In this document: piece after piece, positions 7,481 to 15,286 of the stretch | Numbering within the stretch: position 1 is the stretch's first letter | How the letters are laid out: each line of letters starts with the position of its first letter | DNA from: an uncultured Oceanospirillaceae bacterium | GTDB taxonomy: Bacteria > Pseudomonadota > Gammaproteobacteria > Pseudomonadales > Oceanobacteraceae | DNA: 19,766 bases | NCBI GenBank assembly: GCA_937974825.1 | Contig: CALJVD010000054.1 | Coordinates: 1-19,766, forward strand | Direction of reading: 5' to 3' | Translations under genes and position numbers: made by a program | The notes under the pieces: model-generated | Told to the model about the DNA's origin: nothing | Seen by the model: only the letters and a program-made list of their open reading frames with translations | The model's database searches: none

Positions 7481-8563
7481 ATGTCAGGCAATACATTTGG
7501 TAAGAGTTTTACGGTCACCACTTTTGGTGAAAGTCATGGACTGGCGTTAGGCGCGATAGTTGACGGTTGCCCGCCCGGAATTGAGTTAACAGAAGCAGAT
7601 ATTCAACTGGATCTAGATCGCCGTAAACCCGGAACCTCACGTTTTACTACACAAAGACGTGAAGCCGACGAAGTGAAAATATTGTCTGGAGTATTTGAAG
7701 GCAAGACCACAGGTACTCCTATCGGCTTGCTGATTGAAAACACCGACCAGCGCTCAAAAGATTACGGCAATATTGCCAATACTTTTCGTCCTGCGCACGC
7801 CGACTACGGCTACACTCAAAAATATGGCTTTCGTGATTATCGAGGCGGTGGTCGTTCTTCCGCTCGCGAAACAGCCATGCGTGTTGCTGCTGGTTCCATT
7901 GCTAAAAAAGTACTGGCAGCCAAAGGTATTGAAATTCGAGGTTATTTAAGCCAATTAGGACCTATTAAAATCGAAGCCTTTGACTGGGAGCAAGTTCACC
8001 AAAATCCATTCTTTTGCCCAGACGTTAATAAAGTGGCAGAGATGGAAGACTATATGAATAAACTTCGTAAAGAAGGCAATTCAATTGGAGCAAAGATCTC
8101 GGTAGTAGCAACAGGGTTAATGCCAGGGTTAGGTGAACCAATTTTTGATCGTTTGGATGCCGAACTAGCGCACGCATTAATGAGTATTAACGCGGTTAAA
8201 GGGGTGGAAATCGGCGATGGCTTTGATTGTATTGAACAAAAAGGCGATGAACATCGTGATGAGCTTACCCCAGAAGGATTTTTAAGTAATCATGCTGGTG
8301 GTGTGGTTGGTGGTATCAGCACTGGGCAAGACATCATTGCGCATATTGCACTGAAGCCGACTTCAAGCATTATAATTCCTGGGCGTTCGATCGACATTGA
8401 TGGCAATCCCATTGAAGTGGTTACAAAAGGACGTCACGACCCATGTGTCGGAATCCGCGCAACCCCAATTGCAGAAGCCATGATGGCGATTGTGCTATGT
8501 GATCACTTACTTCGCCATCGTGCACAAAATGCCGATGTACAGTGCACTACACCTATCATTTAA
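7481..8563 (+). CDS. aroC: Chorismate synthase
   Basis: The 360-residue product is the final shikimate-pathway enzyme. It converts 5-enolpyruvylshikimate-3-phosphate to chorismate, using reduced FMN as a catalytic cofactor, and feeds aromatic amino acids, folate and quinones. Signatures are GESHG at 16-20 with the catalytic histidine, the YRGGGRSSARET block near residues 120-130, and GRHDPCVGIRATPIAEAMMA near 327-346. Length is normal. ATG 7481 is preceded by GAGAG at a good distance. In pseudomonads and enterobacteria aroC often follows prmB; here it follows a patatin gene and a 223-base gap containing a coding-like remnant. A promoter in that gap is expected, but I see only poor matches (TTGACC at 7422-7427 without a well-spaced -10). 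Confidence 0.98.
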   Translation: MSGNTFGKSFTVTTFGESHGLALGAIVDGCPPGIELTEADIQLDLDRRKPGTSRFTTQRREADEVKILSGVFEGKTTGTPIGLLIENTDQRSKDYGNIANTFRPAHADYGYTQKYGFRDYRGGGRSSARETAMRVAAGSIAKKVLAAKGIEIRGYLSQLGPIKIEAFDWEQVHQNPFFCPDVNKVAEMEDYMNKLRKEGNSIGAKISVVATGLMPGLGEPIFDRLDAELAHALMSINAVKGVEIGDGFDCIEQKGDEHRDELTPEGFLSNHAGGVVGGISTGQDIIAHIALKPTSSIIIPGRSIDIDGNPIEVVTKGRHDPCVGIRATPIAEAMMAIVLCDHLLRHRAQNADVQCTTPII

Positions 8564-8613
8564 TTGGCTCGCTCATCGCTAAGGATGGTGGTGGGCACTA
8601 GGTAAGTTTAATT

Positions 8614-8654
8614 AACGCCCCAATAGAAGGCTCTTAATAGCGTTTTTGTTTTTG
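8614..8654 (+). terminator. Possible rho-independent terminator after aroC
   Basis: AACGC (8614-8618) can pair with GCGTT (8640-8644) across a large loop, and the stem runs into a T-rich stretch (TTTTTGTTTTTG). It lies about 50 bases past the aroC stop. The loop is long and the stem short, so this is tentative; the T-rich stretch is its best support. Confidence 0.3.
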
Positions 8655-8679
8655 TTAATATCAGCTATTATTAACAAAA
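8650..8679. promoter_or_regulatory. AT-rich 11-bp inverted repeat upstream of the 147-residue gene
   Basis: TTTTGTTAATA (8650-8660) and TATTAACAAAA (8669-8679) are perfect inverted copies separated by eight bases. The site lies 20 bases before the GTG start and immediately upstream of the ribosome-binding site. The symmetry and position fit a dimeric repressor operator or a leader stem-loop controlling the downstream pair of genes. I do not recognise the motif. Confidence 0.45.
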
Positions 8680-8699
8680 CCTAATTATAAGAGATAGCC

Positions 8700-9143
8700 G
8701 TGTCAGCATTTGATCAGGAATCTATTGTTTACGGAGTTATCCGCCACCTACCGGCAGCGGATACTTTTACCGCCCGTGCGCACCGTCGTACAAACTGGTC
8801 GGCTATTCAAGCCCTGCCTATGGGCGTTGACGATCAATGGTCGTTACTGTGCCGTGAAATGTTTGCCATGCCTGGTAACGATGTATTTAGCGGTACTTAT
8901 CACTCTCAAGTCATTCACTTTGCAGCCTCATATCAGGCCGTCGAGTATGAGTGGGAACATTGGTTGCAGCAGTTTGAAACCTTATTAAAAGGTATGTACT
9001 GGGTATCAGCAACGGTGCACTTAGAAACAGAACTTTCGGGTAAACACACCTTTAGCTGGCACAGTGACCAAGGTCATGTTCCTTCCGATGCCGATTTGCG
9101 TATGAGTTGCGAATGGGAACGTGAGGCCAGCTTTGCCATATAA
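8700..9143 (+). CDS. Unrecognised 147-residue cytosolic protein
   Basis: I do not recognise this protein. It has no signal peptide or membrane span. It is unusually rich in tryptophan (seven of 147 residues) and in histidine and other aromatics, with the segments YEWEHWLQQFETLLKGMYW (about 82-100) and KHTFSWHSDQGH (about 115-126). The mix looks like a compact globular protein. The start is GTG 8700 with AAGAGATA upstream; codon use resembles the neighbours, so it is probably genuine. It lies 136 bases after aroC, behind an 11-bp inverted repeat, and ends 43 bases before the preferred start of the YheU-like gene (an alternative start of that gene would overlap it), so the two are probably co-expressed. 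No function is proposed. Confidence 0.7.
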   Translation: MSAFDQESIVYGVIRHLPAADTFTARAHRRTNWSAIQALPMGVDDQWSLLCREMFAMPGNDVFSGTYHSQVIHFAASYQAVEYEWEHWLQQFETLLKGMYWVSATVHLETELSGKHTFSWHSDQGHVPSDADLRMSCEWEREASFAI

Positions 9144-9186
9144 CACTCCGCCAGATCATCACCAAGAGGCTCTTTTAGAAGGCGTC

Positions 9187-9414
9187 GTGGTTGTCCCTTA
9201 TGAACGCTTAAGTGAAGAAGCGCTAACGGGTATTATTGAAGAGTTTGTTAGCCGTGAAGGTACAGATTACGGTGACTATAACTACGATTTAGCCGATAAA
9301 GTACAGCACGTATATAAACAATTGAAACAGGGAAAGGCGGTGGTTTTGTTTGACCCTGATACTCAAACCTGTCATATCGAATTGGCTGAAAATGTCAGTC
9401 AACTTTTTACTTAG
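9187..9414 (+). CDS. yheU: UPF0270 (YheU-like) family small protein
   Basis: From GTG 9187 this gives 75 residues that follow the UPF0270/YheU pattern closely. A VPYERLSEEALTGIIEEF start is followed by the hallmark VSREGTDYGDY (about 20-30), then a charged helix ending KQLKQGKAVVLFD. E. coli YheU is 72 residues and aligns end to end. Its function is not established. The frame is open upstream and could begin at GTG 9121, overlapping the preceding gene by 23 bases, but the family begins at the 'IP/VPY' segment and AGAAGG (9177-9182) sits before GTG 9187, so the shorter start is preferred. Its stop overlaps the stop of the convergent mnmC gene by eight bases, leaving no room for an intergenic terminator. 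Confidence 0.85.
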   Translation: MVVPYERLSEEALTGIIEEFVSREGTDYGDYNYDLADKVQHVYKQLKQGKAVVLFDPDTQTCHIELAENVSQLFT

Positions 9415-11431
9415 TAAACTCACTACGAATTAACTTTCGCACTAAAAATCGTCCAGGCCAAAGCGCTTCACGAATAGAGTTACCTATTGGCATTGCACCT
9501 TGGGTTATTTGATTAGCGATGATTTCGGCGCACAGTGGGGTCGAAATTAAGCCTTTAGCTCCATGACCTAAGTTTAACCATAAGCCTTGCATTAGTGGTG
9601 CTGGAACAGTGGCAATTTGATTAGCGTTTTTTGCCATTTGCGCAAAGGTTTGAACGAATTCTTGCGAGATAGGTGCTAAACCAACTATGGGTAAGTGGTC
9701 TGGGGTGGTGCACCTAAAGCCTACACGCCCTCCTTGAACTAAGGCTAATCCGCTTTTTTCAACAGCCGACTGCCACTGTTCTGCCATACCACCTAAGTGC
9801 TCTAGGTTATGAATATGATCTTTATCTTCCATGCTCGTATTAGCATCTCCTGTACCAAAAGTGGCGCCGATGCAGTGAGTATCAGACTTGGCAGGAGCAA
9901 TAAAGCTTTTACCGCAAATGACTGTACTTAGGTTTTGGGCAATGTCTCGCTTAACATAGCTTAGTTGGCCACGACTAAAGCGAATAGGTAAGTGGCTGTC
10001 TTTCAGCAGCGACTTTGTTTCATAAGCGGTGGCTAGTACCAGATCGGATGCTTTAAACAGACCTGAATCCGTGTCAACAATCCAATCCTTAGCACCTTTG
10101 TAAATGCTGGTGGCCTGAGCTTGTTGGAAACTTATGTTGGGGTGGTCTAATAAACGTCGGCAAAGGTCAGCAGGACTAACCCAACCACTGGTAGGGAAGA
10201 ATAATCCACCTTTCTCTAGGCGAGTATTGGCCAAGGCACTCGCTTCTTGAGCGTTAACGGCATAAGCCAATTCTGCTGGTATATGGGTATGGTTGAGTAA
10301 CTGTTGTTGTCGTTTTCCTTCAGCGTCATTATAAGCCAGCTGTAACATGCCGCACTGTTGCCAGTATGGGTTGTCGCTGGTGCCTTCACCGAGGTAGTGC
10401 CTTAGAAAGTTTAAAGCATATTGGTAAGCAGTTAAGTAAAAACGCGTCAGCATAGCGCCATCTTGAGTGGCAAGTTTAATGTAGAGGCCACCTTGAGGGT
10501 TTCCTGAGCCTTGTTTGGCAATGCCGTGTTGGTCGATAACAAGAACATTTATACCACGCTCTGCCAGGGCTCGTGCAGTGGTTGTGCCGGCCAATCCAGC
10601 ACCAATGACAATCACGCTTTTGGTTGGTTGAGTATTAGTAATTAACCAAGGTTTGTTATGGAAATATGGCGGCTGCTCCGGGCCCATAAGGCGCGTAAAT
10701 TGACCGGCAAGCATTTCTCGTTTGCGACCAAACCCTTGCTTCTTTTGTACGTCGAATCCGGCTCCTCTTAACCCACGACGGACAAGACCTGCAGAGGTAA
10801 AGGTTGAGACTGTCGCAGGTTCATGCTGTACATATGACTGGCTAATGCGGCGCATTTGCTTAAAAAGATCATCGCTCCACATTTCTGGATTTTTAGAAGG
10901 CGCAAAACCATCTAAGTACCAAGCATGTACAGGGCCATTAATTTGTGGGAGGGCTTCTTTGATATCGTCCCAGTAGAGCGTCAGACTGATGCGCTCGTTC
11001 GGCCAAACTAGATGGTGTTCGCCACCGACTAGATGCGGATACTGATCAAGAAGCAGGCTGGGTAAATCACCGAGCAATGGCCACAGATCAAGCGCCTGAG
11101 TGAGCTGCTCTTTACTTAATGGAAAACGTTCGATACTGGTAAAATGCAACCAACCGGAGGTGTTCTGATTGCTTTGTAAATGCTGGCGCCAAAGCTGCCA
11201 TGTGCGTAAGAAGTTTAAACCTGTGCCAAAGCCTGTTTCAATAATGCAAAAACTGTTTTGCTTATCCCAAGGCCAGTTATGCCAACGTTCAGGGATACCA
11301 TTGTGCTTTAGAAAAACATAGGTACTTTCTTCTAAACCGTTATCCATAGAAAAATACGGATCAGAAAAACGATCAGAAAACGGCTGGCCGTTAGGCCAGC
11401 TTAATTCAGGAGAATAGGGAAGGTTAGACAC
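9407..11431 (-). CDS. mnmC: Bifunctional tRNA 5-methylaminomethyl-2-thiouridine synthesis enzyme MnmC
   Basis: The 674-residue protein carries out the last two steps of mnm5s2U formation at the tRNA wobble position 34. The N-terminal MnmC1 half is an S-adenosylmethionine methyltransferase with ETGFGTGLNFL (65-75) and the WYLDGFAPSKNPEMW block (171-185). The C-terminal MnmC2 half is an FAD-dependent oxidoreductase that removes the carboxymethyl group; it starts with VIVIGAGLAG (273-282) and the ribose-binding Asp300. Length and domain order match the E. coli fusion protein. The start is GTG (complement of 11429-11431), aligning with the family N-terminus although the Shine-Dalgarno is poor. 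It follows the cyclophilin gene by 25 bases and is probably the last gene of the leftward cluster from yciB. Confidence 0.96.
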   Translation of the reverse strand: MSNLPYSPELSWPNGQPFSDRFSDPYFSMDNGLEESTYVFLKHNGIPERWHNWPWDKQNSFCIIETGFGTGLNFLRTWQLWRQHLQSNQNTSGWLHFTSIERFPLSKEQLTQALDLWPLLGDLPSLLLDQYPHLVGGEHHLVWPNERISLTLYWDDIKEALPQINGPVHAWYLDGFAPSKNPEMWSDDLFKQMRRISQSYVQHEPATVSTFTSAGLVRRGLRGAGFDVQKKQGFGRKREMLAGQFTRLMGPEQPPYFHNKPWLITNTQPTKSVIVIGAGLAGTTTARALAERGINVLVIDQHGIAKQGSGNPQGGLYIKLATQDGAMLTRFYLTAYQYALNFLRHYLGEGTSDNPYWQQCGMLQLAYNDAEGKRQQQLLNHTHIPAELAYAVNAQEASALANTRLEKGGLFFPTSGWVSPADLCRRLLDHPNISFQQAQATSIYKGAKDWIVDTDSGLFKASDLVLATAYETKSLLKDSHLPIRFSRGQLSYVKRDIAQNLSTVICGKSFIAPAKSDTHCIGATFGTGDANTSMEDKDHIHNLEHLGGMAEQWQSAVEKSGLALVQGGRVGFRCTTPDHLPIVGLAPISQEFVQTFAQMAKNANQIATVPAPLMQGLWLNLGHGAKGLISTPLCAEIIANQITQGAMPIGNSIREALWPGRFLVRKLIRSEFTK

Positions 11432-11456
11432 AGGGCTTTAGTTGTTATGAGGTTGA

Positions 11457-12038
11457 TTACTCAGCTACTGGAGCGGCTTCTTCGACGACTGAGGCTGAAA
11501 GAATAACAATAGGTTTTACCGGTACATCACCTGCAGTGGTACGGGTGGTTGAGATTTTATCGACTATATCCATCCCTATAATCACCTCGCCAAAGACGGC
11601 ATAGCCAAAGTCACGTGCACCGTGGTCAAGAAAATGATTGTTTTTTACGTTAATAAAAAACTGACTGGTGGCACTGTCGACAACACTGGTACGAGCCATG
11701 GCGATACTGCCGCGTGTATTTTTCAGGCCGTTATCAGCTTCATTTTTAATGGGTTGGCGCATCGTTTTCATTTGCATGTTCTCATCCATGCCGCCACCTT
11801 GGATCATAAAATCTTTGATCACTCGATGAAAAATAGTACCGTCGTAATGTTTGCTATTCACGTAGGTTAAAAAGTTTTCAACCGTAATGGGTGCTCTGCC
11901 TTGGTTAAGCTCAAGAACGATATCGCCTTCACTGGTTTTCATTAAGACTTTTACGTATGAATCTTGAGCATAAGATAAAGACGAGAAGGCCATTATTAAG
12001 AAAACGACCAGTGAACGAATATTTAACAGCTTAAACAT
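11457..12038 (-). CDS. Periplasmic cyclophilin-type peptidyl-prolyl cis-trans isomerase
   Basis: This 193-residue protein has an N-terminal signal peptide (cleavage near SYA-Q, residue 24), placing it in the periplasm like E. coli PpiA. The cyclophilin core follows: TSEGDIVLEL, the active-site block FHRVIKDFMIQGG (70-82, with Arg72 and Gln80), SIAMAR (111-116), SQFFINV (125-131) and HFLDH. In place of the human cyclosporin-binding tryptophan the motif has phenylalanine, as is common in bacterial cyclophilins. It catalyses prolyl isomerisation during folding of exported proteins. A short alanine/valine/glutamate tail follows the domain. The start is ATG with AGG about nine bases upstream. It lies between the ygiM-like gene (38 bases) and mnmC (25 bases). 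The symbol ppiA is plausible but orthology is not certain. Confidence 0.93.
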   Translation of the reverse strand: MFKLLNIRSLVVFLIMAFSSLSYAQDSYVKVLMKTSEGDIVLELNQGRAPITVENFLTYVNSKHYDGTIFHRVIKDFMIQGGGMDENMQMKTMRQPIKNEADNGLKNTRGSIAMARTSVVDSATSQFFINVKNNHFLDHGARDFGYAVFGEVIIGMDIVDKISTTRTTAGDVPVKPIVILSASVVEEAAPVAE

Positions 12039-12076
12039 AATTGATGACCTATTAATTAAATAATGTGATAAAAGGC

Positions 12077-12745
12077 TTACGCCCAGTTACTACTATTACG
12101 CTTACCACCACGTAAAGCAGGTAAGATCAAACCGGCTAAAATACCAATAACGACTAAGCCACCACCGTACAGTAAAAAAGTCTGTTGGCGACTGTCACGC
12201 ATCTGAGTGTTTTCAGTGGTTACTGTTTCTATCTGAATTTCTAGCTCGCGGTTACGCTGTGTAAGCTCTTTGTTTTTAGCGTTTAATTCTAGGGCAGAAG
12301 CAGACACGCTTTTAATATGTTCTAGCTCTTGCTCTAATTCAGATTTGGCCTTATCTAAGCCTGAACGCTCTGATTTAGTCTGTCTTAATTCATTCTGCGC
12401 TGCGTTATTCTGCTCACGAAGGGTGGCTAGCTCTGCTTTTAGCTTGGCCAGTTCGCGCTCTGCTAAAATTAGCTTTTCTTTGGCGACTGGTTCGTTTTCT
12501 AAAAAGCGTGATAGCACATAACCTTCAAGGCCTTTATCGGTTCTAACTTTGGTGTAGCCAGAGCCATCGTCTTCTTCTAAAACAATTAAATGCTCGCCTG
12601 TACGCAAGGCTTTAATGATGCGGTATTCCAAGCTTGGGCCAGTACGTAACTGTAAAAATAAAGAGTCGGTAACGTAACGCTTTTCAACAGCAGATGCTGC
12701 AAAAGCAAAAGACGATAATAAGATCAGGACAAAAATATTTCTCAC
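12077..12745 (-). CDS. ygiM: YgiM-like SH3 domain membrane protein (TIGR04211 type)
   Basis: The 222-residue product has four recognisable parts. A signal peptide (cleavage after ASA, residue 19) is followed by a bacterial SH3 domain (about 22-85, with YVTDSLFLQLRTGPSLEYRI and a GYVLSRFL end). A long glutamate/lysine-rich coiled coil follows (about 88-187), then one C-terminal transmembrane helix with LLYGGGLVVIGILAGLILP (about 191-209) and a basic tail. E. coli YgiM has the same plan and closely matching membrane-helix text. The SH3 domain would face the periplasm, where such domains bind peptidoglycan or proteins; the molecular role is unknown. GTG start with AGAGG six bases upstream. It is 17 bases downstream of yciI and 38 upstream of the cyclophilin gene. 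Confidence 0.88.
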   Translation of the reverse strand: MRNIFVLILLSSFAFAASAVEKRYVTDSLFLQLRTGPSLEYRIIKALRTGEHLIVLEEDDGSGYTKVRTDKGLEGYVLSRFLENEPVAKEKLILAERELAKLKAELATLREQNNAAQNELRQTKSERSGLDKAKSELEQELEHIKSVSASALELNAKNKELTQRNRELEIQIETVTTENTQMRDSRQQTFLLYGGGLVVIGILAGLILPALRGGKRNSSNWA

Positions 12746-12762
12746 GGGAAACCTCTGTTTTA

Positions 12763-13062
12763 TTATGGAAGCACTTTTAAATAAGGCTTAACGGTGACTT
12801 TTTGATAAACGCCAGCTTCAATGTATGGGTCTGCATCGGCCCAGGCTTGTGCTTCGTCTAAAGAAGAAAACTCAGCAATAACAAGACTGCCGGAAAAACC
12901 AGCATCGCCTGGCTCGGCACTGTCGATGGCTGGGTGTGGACCGGCTACTAATAGACGACCCTCATCTTTTAATGCTTTTAAGCGCTCGACATGCGCAGGG
13001 CGTACTGATTGACGTTTGCTTAGGCTGTTAGGGACGTCTTCACTAATAATTGCATACCACAT
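12763..13062 (-). CDS. yciI: YciI-family protein
   Basis: This 99-residue protein is a full-length YciI domain, a small ferredoxin-like dimeric fold related to muconolactone isomerases. It starts MWYAIISED, has RPAHVERL with His24, GRLLVAGPHP (36-44), and ends with ADADPYIEAGVY including Asp78; a His-Asp pair is the proposed active site in this family. The enzymatic reaction is unknown. It starts two bases after the yciB stop and its ribosome-binding site (AAGGA) lies inside yciB, so the two are translationally coupled. The yciB-yciI pairing is conserved in gammaproteobacteria, although E. coli has yciA between them. Confidence 0.93.
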   Translation of the reverse strand: MWYAIISEDVPNSLSKRQSVRPAHVERLKALKDEGRLLVAGPHPAIDSAEPGDAGFSGSLVIAEFSSLDEAQAWADADPYIEAGVYQKVTVKPYLKVLP

Positions 13063-13064
13063 TG

Positions 13065-13670
13065 TTATTGTTCCTTTTGATCCATGTAACGATAAAGAAA
13101 TAAGGATTGGCCGATAATAAAGACAATGGTTAACCCTAGCATGCCAAATAACTTAAAGTTGACCCAAGTGTCCTCCGAAAAGTTATAGGCGACAAGAAGA
13201 TTGATGATACCGCTGACAATAAAAAAGATAACCCAAGCGTAGTTTAACTTTTTCCAAGTGCTATCTGGCATTTCAACGGCTTGTTCCATCATGCGCTGAA
13301 GGAAGGATTTCTCCATAAACCATTGACTGCCTAAGAATGCAGCGGCAAATAACCAGTTAACAACGGTGGGTTTCCACATAATAAATTCTTTATTTTGTAA
13401 GATAACCGTCGCGCCACCCATTAAAACTACTAAAGCGAGGGTGACTAAGTGCATTTTTTCAATCTTACCTGTTTTCCAACGAGTGTAGAGAATTTGTAAA
13501 ACAGTGGCTGGAATTAAGACAGCAGTGGCCAAAATGATGGGTTGTGTGTTGTTTAATAAAGCTATTGAGTCGGCGCTTAGTATAGGCTCAAGAGCAGAAA
13601 TTAACTCTGGCGATAGCTTGTAAACGACGAAAAAAATAACAATGGGTAGGAAATCAATAAGTAACTTCAT
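13065..13670 (-). CDS. yciB: Inner membrane-spanning protein YciB (septation protein A family)
   Basis: The 201-residue integral membrane protein opens with the family hallmark MKLLIDFLPIVIFFVVYK and has about five or six hydrophobic segments. The conserved KPTVVNWLFAAAFLGSQ block (99-115) and NYAWVIFFIVSGIINL (147-162) are also typical of YciB/IspZ. It is implicated in cell envelope synthesis and septation in E. coli and in intracellular septation in Shigella; its biochemical activity is unknown. ATG start, Shine-Dalgarno weak. It is the first gene of the leftward cluster and is divergent from rnm with fewer than 40 bases between starts, so the two promoters must overlap or lie within the neighbouring coding sequences. 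Confidence 0.95.
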   Translation of the reverse strand: MKLLIDFLPIVIFFVVYKLSPELISALEPILSADSIALLNNTQPIILATAVLIPATVLQILYTRWKTGKIEKMHLVTLALVVLMGGATVILQNKEFIMWKPTVVNWLFAAAFLGSQWFMEKSFLQRMMEQAVEMPDSTWKKLNYAWVIFFIVSGIINLLVAYNFSEDTWVNFKLFGMLGLTIVFIIGQSLFLYRYMDQKEQ

Positions 13671-13708
13671 TCGCTATAAGGCTTAACAGTAATTAGAATA
13701 GAGTGATT

Positions 13709-14569
13709 ATGCGTAAGCAAGGGTATAGATTCAACGTGTCATCTACAATAGATTTACATTGTCACACGACAGCATCAGACGGAAAACTGACTCCGGCTGA
13801 ATTAATTGCTAAAGCTCAGGAGCGTAATATCACCACTTTAGCTATTACAGACCATGACACTTTAGCAGGGTTCCGCGAGGCTAAGCCTTATGCTGAACAA
13901 GCCGGTATTAATCTTATCAGTGGTATTGAGGTCTCCACTGTTTGGGGTGGTGCTAACATTCATATCGTTGGTTTAAATATTGATGAAAACCATCCTACTA
14001 TTTTAGAGGCAGAAACTTATCAAAAAAACGTGCGTATTAATCGTGCTGAAGTGATTGCTCAGCGTTTAGGTAAGCGTTTGAATCATGAAATAGATATGGA
14101 TGAAATCCGATCTTATACCCAAGATGGCCAAATTGGTCGTCCCCATTTTGCTCAGTACCTATTGAAGCATGAATTAATCAGTACCTTTGCCGAAGCCTTT
14201 AATAAGTATTTAGGGGCAGGAAAAATTGGTGATGTGAAAACCGGCTGGCCAGATATCCCTACCGCTGTTCAGTGGATTACCGAGGCAGGTGGTATTGCGG
14301 TATTCGCCCATGGTCACCATTACAAAATGACACGTACCAAATTACGCGCCTGTGTGAGTGATTTTGTCGAAGCTGGTGGGCGTGCGATAGAAGTTGCTTA
14401 CGGATTAATGGACAATAGCCAGCAGCAAAAGATGGTTCGTATCGCCGAAGATTTTGACTTACTAGGTTCTTGTGGCAGCGACTACCATGGACCCAATCGA
14501 TTTGGTCTAGAATTAGGAACAATGACAGCATTTCCAGAAGGAATTACCCCAGTGTGGGAGACGTTTTAA
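13709..14569 (+). CDS. rnm: PHP-domain phosphoesterase RNase AM / 3',5'-nucleoside bisphosphate phosphatase
   Basis: This 286-residue PHP-domain hydrolase corresponds to E. coli YciV/TrpH (RNase AM), which matures the 5' ends of ribosomal RNAs and dephosphorylates 3',5'-bisphosphonucleotides. Metal-binding motifs are visible: IDLHCHTTASDG (His17, His19, Asp24), ITDHDTL (Asp48, His49), GIEVS (Glu74), FAHGHHY around residue 205, and GSDYHGP near 258. Size agrees with the family. The ATG at 13709 has AGAG at a reasonable distance; an in-frame GTG at 13703 would add two residues, and GTG 13736 would trim nine. Only two bases separate its stop from yciO, the same order as in E. coli. It is divergent from yciB. 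Confidence 0.94.
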   Translation: MRKQGYRFNVSSTIDLHCHTTASDGKLTPAELIAKAQERNITTLAITDHDTLAGFREAKPYAEQAGINLISGIEVSTVWGGANIHIVGLNIDENHPTILEAETYQKNVRINRAEVIAQRLGKRLNHEIDMDEIRSYTQDGQIGRPHFAQYLLKHELISTFAEAFNKYLGAGKIGDVKTGWPDIPTAVQWITEAGGIAVFAHGHHYKMTRTKLRACVSDFVEAGGRAIEVAYGLMDNSQQQKMVRIAEDFDLLGSCGSDYHGPNRFGLELGTMTAFPEGITPVWETF

Positions 14570-14571
14570 TT

Positions 14572-15192
14572 ATGAGTGAATATATAGCAATACATCCAGA
14601 AAACCCTCAGCCACGTTTGATTAAGCAAGCAGCGGATATTATTCGTAAAGGTGGTTTAGGAGTAATACCAACCGACTGCGCCTATGCGCTAATCTGCAGC
14701 TTAGGTAATAAAAAAGCCGTCGACCAAGTCGTGCGCATGCGTAAACTGGATGCAAAACACAACTTCACTATATTGTGCCAAGATTTATCGGAGCTATCTG
14801 TTTTCGCAAAAGTAGATAACAGCCGCTTTCGTATTTTAAAAGGGAATACCCCAGGTGCTTTTACGTTTATTCTAGACGCCACGCGTGAGGTGCCCCGTCT
14901 ATTACTAAACCCCAAAAAGCGTACTATTGGTATTCGTGTGCCGAGCAACTCAATTGCCCGCGCCTTACTGGAAGAATTAGGCGAGCCCGTCATGAGTAGT
15001 TCTCTGATTCTACCCGGAGACGATATCCCCTTAGCTGACCCTTATGAAATTAATGAAATGCTGGGTCATCAGCTGGATTTAGTCATAGATGGTGGATTCT
15101 GTGGTGTTGAAGCTACAACAGTAGTAGATATGACCGGTGACGATATTGAGGTGGTGCGCCAAGGCTTAGGTGACGCTAGCTCCTTTATTTAA
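14572..15192 (+). CDS. yciO: YciO/YrdC/Sua5-family protein (L-threonylcarbamoyladenylate synthase-like)
   Basis: From ATG 14572 the product is 206 residues and starts MSEYIAIHPENPQPRLIKQA, close to E. coli YciO. The frame is open upstream, but starting earlier would run into rnm and lose family alignment. The YrdC-like fold covers nearly the full length, with GGLGVIPTDCAYAL (27-40), the KRTIGIRVPSN segment (near 122-132) and EPVMSSSLI. YrdC/Sua5 proteins make threonylcarbamoyl-AMP for the t6A37 tRNA modification; YciO is a paralogue with weak or uncertain activity, so the reaction is inferred. It is two bases from rnm and 94 bases from trpS, so it probably ends the first transcript segment, with trpS possibly having its own promoter. 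Confidence 0.92.
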   Translation: MSEYIAIHPENPQPRLIKQAADIIRKGGLGVIPTDCAYALICSLGNKKAVDQVVRMRKLDAKHNFTILCQDLSELSVFAKVDNSRFRILKGNTPGAFTFILDATREVPRLLLNPKKRTIGIRVPSNSIARALLEELGEPVMSSSLILPGDDIPLADPYEINEMLGHQLDLVIDGGFCGVEATTVVDMTGDDIEVVRQGLGDASSFI

Positions 15193-15286
15193 CTGCCTTT
15201 GAAAAATGCCCTGTTTTGCTTACTGTATTGCAAACTGAATAACCTGTATCATGGTTTCTTTTTATTGTGTGATATAGAGCAGTTTC

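Noticed and set aside
7245..7496. Minus-strand 83-codon ORF between the patatin gene and aroC
   Set aside because: Composition is not protein-like and it overlaps the aroC start; the plus-strand frame in the same place looks more coding-like.
9121..9186. Longer GTG start for the YheU-like gene
   Set aside because: The family begins at the VPYERL segment; the extra 22 residues have no counterpart, although overlap with the upstream gene keeps it possible.
14470..14571. Upstream extension of the yciO frame to ATG 14470
   Set aside because: The extra residues overlap the end of rnm and have no family similarity; ATG 14572 aligns with the YciO N-terminus.
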